Assembly: GCF_000014885.1 (NCBI RefSeq)
Contig: NC_011566.1
Location: 372,001 to 436,000 of the forward strand
Length of the DNA stretch: 64,000 bases
Direction: 5' to 3'
DNA from: Shewanella piezotolerans WP3
Lineage (GTDB): Bacteria; Pseudomonadota; Gammaproteobacteria; Enterobacterales; Shewanellaceae
Shown here: one piece after another, positions 26,109 through 35,700 of the stretch
How positions within the stretch are numbered: position 1 is the first letter of the stretch
Layout of the letters: the number at the start of each line of letters is the position of its first letter
The notes under the pieces: generated by a model
Database searches by the model: none
Told to the model about the DNA's origin: nothing
Seen by the model: only the letters and a program-made list of their open reading frames with translations
Made by a program: the position numbers and the translations under genes

Positions 26109-27491
26109 TCAACGCTCTCTGAGCGCGGTATCTTTAGCCCGTAATATTGGATTAAGTATGTACTCTAAAACGGATCTCTGCCCAGTAATTACATCAACCG
26201 AGGTCAACATCCCTGGTATGATAGGCATTTCCGTGCCATCGTCCTTTGTTAAGCTAGAAAACTCCGTTCTAACTTTTACAATATAGAAACTATTACCCTC
26301 TTCATCTTGGGTTGTATCGGCACTAATGTGCTCAACAACGCCATCTAGCCCACCATAACGAGTAAAGTCATAAGCGGTGACTTTGACTACGGCTGGTAGT
26401 CCAGGATGTAAAAAGGCAATGTCCTTTGGAACAATTTTGGTTTCGATAAGTAGTTTGTCTTCGGATGGGACTATCTCAATGATATCGACACCGGGCTGGA
26501 CAACACCACCAAGGGTATTGATATGCACTGACTTAATGGTGCCATTAACGGGTGAGACTATTTCTGCCTTACTGACCTTATCTTGTGCGCCCACTTGTGC
26601 TTCATTCATGCGTGATAATTTAGTTTGCATCTCATTTAACTGAGCGCGAGCATCAGCAGCAAATATCAGCACAGATTCACGACGTTTTAATATCGCTTCA
26701 TCCATAGTTGATTTTACTTTTGGTCGTAATAACCTTAGGGAGGAAAGTTCACCTTGAATGTCATTGACCACACGTTGCAGTTTTAGCAGCTCAACCTCAG
26801 GCACAATTCCTTTGTCTGCAAGTGGTCTTGTAAGCTCGAGTTCTCTAGAAACTAGTTGGAAGCTGGTAGTCAGTGTTCTAATTTTTGAGGCTAGTTCTTG
26901 GATCTCTTGATTACGTTGCTGGATCTGTCTAGCTTGGATCTCGAGCTGGTTACTGAGGTTATCAATACGGCCGAGGTATTCTTCTCGTTGCCTTTTGGTT
27001 AGCTCTGGCTCATTGGTTTCTAATAACTGAGGAAAGATCAAAGCTTGAGGTAGTATTTTTACCTGCTCTCGCCAATCAGAGCCAATACTGGAAATGGTAA
27101 TACTGTTCAGCTCTGTCTTTAGTCGAATAACATTGGCTAGAAGACTATTGACCTCTTGTTCCTGTTGCGCAAAGTCAGATTGAAAACGAGTGGCATCAAT
27201 ACGCGCAAGGGGCTGACCTTTGGTTACGATCAAACCTTCTTGCACGTACATATCTTGCAATATGCCGCCATCTAAACTCTGTATAACCTGTATTTGCGAA
27301 GAGGGAATAACTTTACCCATCCCCGTAGTTACTTGGTCCAGTTCAGCAAAGTAGGCCCAAATTAAAAACGTAACGGCAAGTGACGAAAGTGCCCAAATGG
27401 TTAATCTGTGACTGGCTGGCGCATCGGTCATCATTGCGCCATAGACATCATCAACCATCTCTAAATCATGTGACGTGAGGTGTTTACTCAT
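26109..27491 (-). CDS. lapC: HlyD-family type I secretion adaptor (LapC-like)
   Basis: 460 residues. Short cytoplasmic N-terminus, one TM helix (about 30-50), a lipoyl half (about 60-95), a long coiled-coil hairpin (about 105-290), the second lipoyl half with Val-Ser-Pro-Val-Asn-Gly-Thr-Ile near 314, and a beta-barrel domain ending in Gln-Arg-Ser-Val-Leu-Glu-Tyr. This matches HlyD/LapC adaptors, which connect the ABC exporter to the TolC-like channel. Its start overlaps the stop of the ABC gene by four bases, so the two are translationally coupled. Confidence 0.92.
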   Translation of the reverse strand: MSKHLTSHDLEMVDDVYGAMMTDAPASHRLTIWALSSLAVTFLIWAYFAELDQVTTGMGKVIPSSQIQVIQSLDGGILQDMYVQEGLIVTKGQPLARIDATRFQSDFAQQEQEVNSLLANVIRLKTELNSITISSIGSDWREQVKILPQALIFPQLLETNEPELTKRQREEYLGRIDNLSNQLEIQARQIQQRNQEIQELASKIRTLTTSFQLVSRELELTRPLADKGIVPEVELLKLQRVVNDIQGELSSLRLLRPKVKSTMDEAILKRRESVLIFAADARAQLNEMQTKLSRMNEAQVGAQDKVSKAEIVSPVNGTIKSVHINTLGGVVQPGVDIIEIVPSEDKLLIETKIVPKDIAFLHPGLPAVVKVTAYDFTRYGGLDGVVEHISADTTQDEEGNSFYIVKVRTEFSSLTKDDGTEMPIIPGMLTSVDVITGQRSVLEYILNPILRAKDTALRER

Positions 27492-29665
27492 TTCTTAACT
27501 ACTCCTGCAAGTAGCCCTTCATTCAGCTTCTTAAGCACGTCCGCTTTTGGCCCATCGGCAACAATGTGGCCACGGTCTAACACAATAATGCGGTCAACTA
27601 AGTTCAATAAGTGCATTTTGTGAGTAATTAGTAGCAGTGTGCGGTCTCGGCTGACATTGTGCATCGCTTGGATAAACTGTTTCTCTGCTCTAGCATCTAA
27701 GCTTGCAGTAGGTTCATCCATCAGTAAAACAGGAGGATCGTTTAAGGTCGCTCGTGCTAGAGCGATTGTCTGACGTTGGCCGCGAGACAGTTCTCGTCCA
27801 CCTTCTCCCACTTGTTGGTCGAGGCCTTCAGATTCTAGGTTGGTAAATAAGTTAACGCCGGATAGCTGTACCGCTCTGATCAATTGATGCTCAGTCACTT
27901 GGCGGGTTCCAAAAAGGATGTTGTCGCGAATGCTGCCATGAAACAGGGTGATATCTTGTGGTAAATAGCCAAAGTTACGCCTTAAGTCACTAGGGTGTAT
28001 TTGAGCAGAGTCGAGACCATCGTAGGTTATGCTGCCCTTACTCGGCTGAAAAAGACCGACTAAAATTTTAGCTAAGGTACTTTTTCCTGATCCATTACGA
28101 CCAATGATGGCGATTCGCTCACCAGGCTCAATGTTTAATGACATTGGGTGCAGTATTGGGCGTTCAGAGTTTGGATAGCTAAAGCCTAAAGTATGAGCGT
28201 TTATCTGTCCGCGCAGGCGCTGACGACTAACAAGGTGCCCCTTGTTTTCAAACTCATCTTCTTGGGTCATAATTTCGTTTAGCTGACGCAGTGCACTGGC
28301 AGTTTGATTGCCGCGGGTCATCAGGCCTGCCAATTGCGCCATTGGTGATATGGCGCGGCTGGATAAGATCACTGCAGCGATAATTCCACCCATGGATATT
28401 TCATTATCAGCAACGCGATAAACACCTAGAATAACTACAAAAATTACAGATGTTTGCACCACGAAAGTGGCAACGTTTGTGACTGAGGTGGAGATTTTTT
28501 TCGCTTTCAACTGCCAGTTAGCAGTATGGCCAATCATCTGCTGCCAACTTTTCTGCACAAGCCCTTCAGCACCGCTCGATTTTATCGACTCCAGTGATGA
28601 TAAAGACTCGATTAGGTGGCCATGTTTGAGGCCTGAGAACTTATTGGTTTCTTCAATAGCAGCTTTGAGTTTTGGCTGCATAATCAGGGTATAACCAATA
28701 ATGATGAAGCTACCGAACAATGGAATAAATGCCAGATCACCTGCGACTAAATAGATGATCATCAAGAAAAATAGTGCAAAAGGCAGATCCACTAAAGTGG
28801 TGATGGTCGCTGAGGTGAGAATATCTCTAATACTGTCAAATTCACCTAGTTGTTTTGCCATACCACCGACACTTGGTGAACGTTTCTCTAATGGAATACC
28901 AACGGCTTTGGCGAACAGTTTTGATGAGACAATAATATCGACCTTTTTGCCTGCAACATCAATTAAGTAACTGCGTAATTGGCGCATTATCAGATCGAAA
29001 ATATAGGCTATACCTGCGCCAATTGCTAACACCCATAATGAGTCGAATGCAAGATTGGGCACGACTTTGTCGTATACATTCATGATGAATAGCGGTGATA
29101 CCAGTGCAAATAGATTAACTAAAACCGAAGCAATTAAAGCATCTCGGTAGATTGGTGCAGAATCTTTAAGTGTTTGCAGTAACCAGTGAGATTTATTCTC
29201 GTGCAGGTGGACATCAAAGCCCATATCGCCACGATACTCTTGCTTAACAAGAAACAGGTATCCGACATAAATGGCTTCTAGCTCTTCAATCGATAATGTC
29301 TCTTCACCACCGGTCTCTGGTAGCTGAATAATCGCTTTATCTTGCTCAATATCGAGCTCTCTAAGCAGGCAAGCCTTTTTATCCTTAAGTAACAATATGC
29401 TGGGTAGCAGAATTGGGGTGATCTCATTTAACCCTTTACGAGAAAGCTTAGCGGCGAGTCCTGCTCGAGCTGCTGCTTGTGGCAATAACTCAGGCGTTAA
29501 AACATGACCTTGCATAGGAAGGCCTGCGGCTAAAGAATCGCTAGAGCAGGGGCTACCGAAATATTCAGTAAGCAAAACTAAACTGTCTAACAGTGGATCG
29601 ACTACAACTCGTTGAGAAGCCGATATCGTCCACTGATCAGTTTTCTTAGAAGCTGAAGCTGGCAC
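27488..29665 (-). CDS. lapB: Type I secretion ABC exporter (LapB-like)
   Basis: 725 residues. N-terminal C39-like domain (about 20-145) lacking a recognisable catalytic Cys-His pair, so it recognises rather than cleaves its substrate; a six-helix ABC membrane domain (about 170-440); and an ATPase domain with Walker A Gly-Arg-Asn-Gly-Ser-Gly-Lys-Ser-Thr near 522, signature Leu-Ser-Arg-Gly-Gln-Arg-Gln, Walker B Leu-Leu-Met-Asp-Glu-Pro and the H-loop Thr-His. It exports C-terminally signalled RTX adhesins. The start is GTG at 29665 with an AAGGA about 13 bases upstream. Next upstream in the operon is the giant adhesin, 95 bases away; a weak stem (29718-29722/29735-29739) lies in that gap. Confidence 0.92.
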   Translation of the reverse strand: MPASASKKTDQWTISASQRVVVDPLLDSLVLLTEYFGSPCSSDSLAAGLPMQGHVLTPELLPQAAARAGLAAKLSRKGLNEITPILLPSILLLKDKKACLLRELDIEQDKAIIQLPETGGEETLSIEELEAIYVGYLFLVKQEYRGDMGFDVHLHENKSHWLLQTLKDSAPIYRDALIASVLVNLFALVSPLFIMNVYDKVVPNLAFDSLWVLAIGAGIAYIFDLIMRQLRSYLIDVAGKKVDIIVSSKLFAKAVGIPLEKRSPSVGGMAKQLGEFDSIRDILTSATITTLVDLPFALFFLMIIYLVAGDLAFIPLFGSFIIIGYTLIMQPKLKAAIEETNKFSGLKHGHLIESLSSLESIKSSGAEGLVQKSWQQMIGHTANWQLKAKKISTSVTNVATFVVQTSVIFVVILGVYRVADNEISMGGIIAAVILSSRAISPMAQLAGLMTRGNQTASALRQLNEIMTQEDEFENKGHLVSRQRLRGQINAHTLGFSYPNSERPILHPMSLNIEPGERIAIIGRNGSGKSTLAKILVGLFQPSKGSITYDGLDSAQIHPSDLRRNFGYLPQDITLFHGSIRDNILFGTRQVTEHQLIRAVQLSGVNLFTNLESEGLDQQVGEGGRELSRGQRQTIALARATLNDPPVLLMDEPTASLDARAEKQFIQAMHNVSRDRTLLLITHKMHLLNLVDRIIVLDRGHIVADGPKADVLKKLNEGLLAGVVKK

Positions 29666-29760
29666 CTTGGGGACTTATCCTTAAGATTTTATTATATATT
29701 GTTAGTATCGGTCATGATGGCCCATTTTTCCATAGGCCACCATTTCACTGTAGTGCTTGC

Positions 29761-32700
29761 TTAAGGTATGTGATTAAATACTTGCATGTTAAGCTCATCA
29801 ACTATTTTATCGGGTGCATTAACTGCAACTGCAAAAGGATCTCCGCTTGAAGTGCTTACTATAAGCGCTCCTTCACCGTTACTACCTAATAATCCAGAAA
29901 TGATATCGGCTTCACTAGCGCCAAACGTAGCAAAGAGGTCAACACCGTCGAGAACAATATGTTGGTCAAATGTCCCATCCTGATCGGTATCTATGTTGAT
30001 TGAGGTACTGCCATTTTCATCAGTGAAGCTGATGTACTGAGACAATTCATTTATTGAGTCACCTTGGAGGATATCGCTAAGGTCAAGTTTATCTTCCGCA
30101 AGATTAAAGTCGGTAATATGATCTGTGGTATCGGTGCCATCGACTGAACCCGCACTCCAAACAAAGGTATCTTCACCTTCTCCCCCCGTCATAGTATCGT
30201 CACCAAGGCCGCCAATCATGGTGTCTTCGCCAGTACCGCCAATTAACGTGTCGTTGCCACCTTGACCAAAGAGAATGTCATTGCCTATTCCACCAACAAG
30301 ATCATCGGCGCCATCTTTTAATTTTGCCACATCGAACAACGATGCATTTGCTGTGATAAATGCGTGTACATCTTGTACTGAAACGCTATTGGCATCGACA
30401 TTGGTTTGTTGAGCGACTAACTCTTGCAGTGCTGTGAGGCCCTGACCATCAATGCCATCAAATTGCACCAGATCGCCAAATATAATGTCATTCCCCAAGC
30501 CTCCTGAGGCTTGATCGTCTCCTTGTAGTAAGGTAGCTTCACGCCCAAGTATCACATCTGCGAGATTATCGACACTGATTTTTGCTCTGACCTGCCCATC
30601 GGTGTCATAGCTAATAATATCTTCTGCTTTAATGCTATCTTTGATCCCAACAGCTTCTACCTCCGACAGTCCGCTTAGTAGGTCAAATGCATCTTGTGGT
30701 GAGCCTCCAGCATTGTGCTTTCCATCGGTTATGAAGTACGTGAGGTTATTACCAGGGTTATTCGTCACATCACTGCTGTTGAACCAGTTTTTAGCGGCGT
30801 TGAATGCATCGACATAATCTGTACTTCCGCCACTGGTAATGGCATTCCAAGCGGCATCGGTGCCACTTTCGAGCGCGTTAATATCCAGATCTTTAATATT
30901 AAGAGAGAGGCTTATTACTGCGGAACCTGAAAAGTCAACGACAGCTACATTGACGACGCCTGAGTGTTGACCTGAGGCTGAAGCAAGAAGAGTCTTAAAT
31001 ACCTCTATCAATTGCTCTTTAGCTGTATTAACTGCGGATGATCCCATACTACCAGAGGAGTCTAAAATAAAGGCAATATTGTAATTTTCACCTTGTACTA
31101 TTTGAATGCCTGAGCTATCGCTGACAATAATGTCGTGCCCATCTGTTCCGTCAAGCACGTTATCGCCGTGGCTACCGTCCAAGTAGCTATAATCTCTATC
31201 CGGCAGTACATCAAAGTAGACGGTTGCTGTATCAGTTAATCCATCAGGATCTTCAATTGTATACTCATAGCTTGCAGGGCCGGTATAACCTGCTGTCGGC
31301 GTGAAAACTATATCGCCGTCAGCATTGAGCGATACAGTGCCGTTTTGAGCATTGCCGACACTAATAATTGACAGCGCATCGCCATCAGGATCGGAATCAT
31401 TTGCAAGTATTGATTCGGCTGTAAAGGTGAATGGTGTATCTTCAAACACCATAACATCATTGGAAATAATCTGATCGCCTAGCGGTGTGTAGTTACCAAT
31501 TTGTTGATCATTCTCGTCGAATTCGCCGAGCTGGATATCAAGTTCGTAAGCGCCGCCCTGATCCCAGTAAATAATCTCAATACTATGGGCGCCTGGATCG
31601 GTGATATCAAAATAGATATGACCTTGCTCACCTGGATAGCGCGTACTTGAGGATTGATTACGAGAAACCTCCGCAACAACTACACCATCAATGACTACGG
31701 AGTAACCATCATCTGCTGTGACTTTTAATCCATAGGTGCCAGCATCCAGTTCGACGAATCCCTGCATATGTAAAATGGCGTCGGAACTATCATTTGGATC
31801 GGTACTTAAGCTTGCTGCGTCATCGCCAAGAAAATCTTGAAGACTAGTACCGGTGCCTAAATTTCCATTGCCCCAAGCGTAAGTAAGTGTCGTAGCGATA
31901 AATGTGGCGTCAGCATCGTTGCTGTTAATGAAATTACGTACTTGGGTAACAGATGATAGGTTACCGCCATCCGCAGCGTCATTGTAGCTGAAATATTGGC
32001 TATACAGGCCCGAGCCGAAGTAATCGTTGGTTGCAACTGGCGGGTCATTTACATCGCTGACGTTCAGAGTGACATCAGCGGTATCGCTGCCGCCATTACC
32101 GTCACTAACCGTGTAGCTAAAACTCGTTGGGATAGGCTGGTCGCCGTTATGGCTGTAGGTGAAGCTGCCATCTTGGTTGATCAACAAGCTGCCGCTATCA
32201 ATCGCCACGGTGGCCACGCTAGCAATAAAGGTGACCGGTACGCCATTGATATGGGTGATAGTTAAGCTGTCGCCGTCTAAGTCACTATCAACACCGGAGC
32301 TGCTGTTATCAGTGATGAGGTTGCCTGACACGCTAGCACCTTCATCTACGTCGTAACTGTTGTCGATAGCGTCAGGAGTGTCATTGACGTTGCTGACGGT
32401 GATGTTCACGGTGGCGCTATCAGTGTCACCATCGGCGTCGACAGCGACATAGTCAAAGCTGACTGGGCCGTAGTAATTATCAGCAGGCTCAAAGGTCATG
32501 CTGCCATTAGCGGCGATAATCACGGTACCGTTGGTGACAGCAATGGTTTGCGCGCCGCCGGTTAAGGTGACGCCATTGATAGACTGAATCGTCAGGCCGC
32601 CATCGGCGGCAGAGTCGTTGGCTAAGAGGTTGAGTGTGACACTACCATCCTCTATCACTGAGTAGCTGTCATCATCGGCATCTACGCCTTCGTCAAGATT

Positions 32701-35700
32701 GTTGACGGTGATGTTCACGGTGGCGCTATCAGTGTCACCATCGGCGTCGACAGCGACATAGTCAAAGCTGACTGGGCCGTAGTAATTATCAGCAGGCTCA
32801 AAGGTCATGCTGCCATTAGCGGCGATAATCACGGTACCGTTGGTGACAGCAATGGTTTGCGCGCCGCCGGTTAAGGTGACGCCATTGATAGACTGAATCG
32901 TCAGGCCGCCATCGGCGGCAGAGTCGTTGGCTAAGAGGTTGAGTGTGACACTACCATCCTCTATCACTGAGTAGCTGTCATCATCGGCATCTACGCCTTC
33001 GTCAAGATTGTTGACGGTGATGTTCACGGTGGCGCTATCAGTGTCACCATCGGCGTCGACAGCGACATAGTCAAAGCTGACTGGGCCGTAGTAATTATCA
33101 GCAGGCTCAAAGGTCATGCTGCCATTAGCGGCGATAATCACGGTACCGTTGGTGACAGCAATGGTTTGCGCGCCGCCGGTTAAGGTGACGCCATTGATAG
33201 ACTGAATCGTCAGGCCGCCATCGGCGGCAGAGTCGTTGGCTAAGAGGTTGAGTGTGACACTACCATCCTCTATCACTGAGTAGCTGTCATCATCGGCATC
33301 TACGCCTTCGTCAAGATTGTTGACGGTGATGTTCACGGTGGCGCTATCAGTGTCACCATCGGCGTCGACAGCGACATAGTCAAAGCTGACTGGGCCGTAG
33401 TAATTATCAGCAGGCTCAAAGGTCATGCTGCCATTAGCGGCGATAATCACGGTACCGTTGGTGACAGCAATGGTTTGCGCGCCGCCGGTTAAGGTGACGC
33501 CATTGATAGACTGAATCGTCAGGCCGCCATCGGCGGCAGAGTCGTTGGCTAAGAGGTTGAGTGTAACACTACCATCCTCTATCACTGAGTAGCTGTCATC
33601 ATCGGCATCTACGCCTTCGTCAAGATTGTTGACGGTGATGTTCACGGTGGCGCTATCAGTGTCACCATCGGCGTCGACAGCGACATAGTCAAAGCTGACT
33701 GGGCCGTAGTAATTATCAGCAGGCTCAAAGGTCATGCTGCCATTAGCGGCGATAATCACGGTACCGTTGGTGACAGCAATGGTTTGCGCGCCGCCGGTTA
33801 AGGTGACGCCATTGATAGACTGAATCGTCAGGCCGCCATCGGCGGCAGAGTCGTTGGCTAAGAGGTTGAGTGTGACACTACCATCCTCTATCACTGAGTA
33901 GCTGTCATCATCGGCATCTATGAGATCATTCACAGGTGTCACTTCAATTGTCAGAGTGGCTGTCGAACCGGTATTTGTTGTATAGATAATGGCTGGTACG
34001 CTACCGTTCCAATTTTCGTTTGGTGTGAACGTATAACTGCCGTCTTCATTGATAACGAGGCTGCCACCATCAAGCTCCACTGTGGTACCTGCAGCAACTG
34101 TTTGTCCATTAACTTCAAAGCTAACTACCGCGAGGTCATTATCTATATCGCTATCGTTGTCGAGAACGTTACCAGTTGCGATTTCACCTTCGTCTATGGT
34201 GTTAGTGTCATTTTCTAGCTGACTTGGATCATCGACAGGTGTCACTTTAATGGTGAGTGTTGCCGTAGAACCGGTGTTAGTGGTGTAGGTGATGACAGGT
34301 ACGCTACCGTTCCAATTTTCGTTTGGTGTGAACGTATAACTGCCGTCTTCATTGATAACGAGGCTGCCACCATCAAGCTCCACAGTGGTGCCTGCAGTAA
34401 CTGTTTGTCCATTAACTTCAAAGCTAACTACCGCGAGGTCATTATCTAAATCGCTATCGTTGTCGAGAACGTTACCAGTTGCTATTTCACCTTCGTCTAT
34501 GGTGTTAGTGTCATTTTCTAGCTGGCTTGGATCATCGACAGGTGTCACTTCAATGGTGAGTGTTGCCGTAGAACCGGTGTTAGTGGTGTAGGTGATGACA
34601 GGTACGCTACCGTTCCAATTTTCGTTTGGTGTGAACGTATAACTGCCGTCTTCATTGATAACGAGACTGCCACCATCAAGCTCCACAGTGGTTCCTGCAT
34701 TAACAGTTTGACCGTCGACTTCAAAGCTTGTCACTGTGAGCTGGTCATCGAGATCGCTATCGTTATCGAGAACGTTACCAGTTGCAACGGTATCTTCGGC
34801 TATTGTTTGGTTATCATTTTGAAGAACTGTTTCTAAGTCGTAGTTCTCGGTTGTGGTATCTTCAGCTCGCTCCCCGTTATTTCCAAACCCATATACAATA
34901 GCGTCGACAACAGTATCAGCGTCGAGAATAAGCTCTGAGCCAGATACAGTAATTGAGAAAGTGCCATCAGCATTCATTAACGTTTGATAATTGGTACCAT
35001 TGATGGTGACAACCACAATACCGATAGTGATAGCAGCATCTGCAGTAACTGTTCCAGTAACAATGATGGACTGCTGCCCCTCCTCATTTGTCACTACGTT
35101 ATCGCCTGTTATTGGATCTAAATCGATAGCGATATCGGCATTAATAGGGCTGTCATTGTCAAATATGCGCAAGGTGCCTTGAGAGTCAGCAAGAGTCGCA
35201 TTGATCGGATCGGTCAGGTTTATTAGTGCAAATTCCGGGCTACCTTCGACGATAAGATCGTCAACGATAGGAACTGTAATATAAGCAGTTGTTTGCCCGG
35301 GTAAGAATGTTACTGTGCCTGAGACATTAATAAAATCTTCACCAAAGAGTGCAGAAAGCTCTTCACTTGAATAGTTAACAGTAATTGTTTCTGTACTAGC
35401 TTCACTCAAGCTTAGCGTAAATACAGCGCTTTCCATTCCTTCTACGGCAATAGCGTAATCAATATTGATTAATGGCAGATCGCTTGCTGGAGTATCATTA
35501 TCGAAGATCGCGAACTGTAAAGTTTCATCGTAAACGTTCTCACCAGTGACCACAGCTCGAAAATATTCGGTAGGCTCAATTTGCGCATCATCAAATATTG
35601 GTACACGGATTAAAACACTAGAATCGCCAGCACCTAAAACAAAACCGAATACAGGGCGGGGAATACTACCGCTGTAATCAATTGAAGTCACCGTCATTGA

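Noticed and set aside
32392..33936. Regular direct repeats as a CRISPR array
   Set aside because: The units are 309 bp, contiguous without spacers, and lie in frame within a protein gene.
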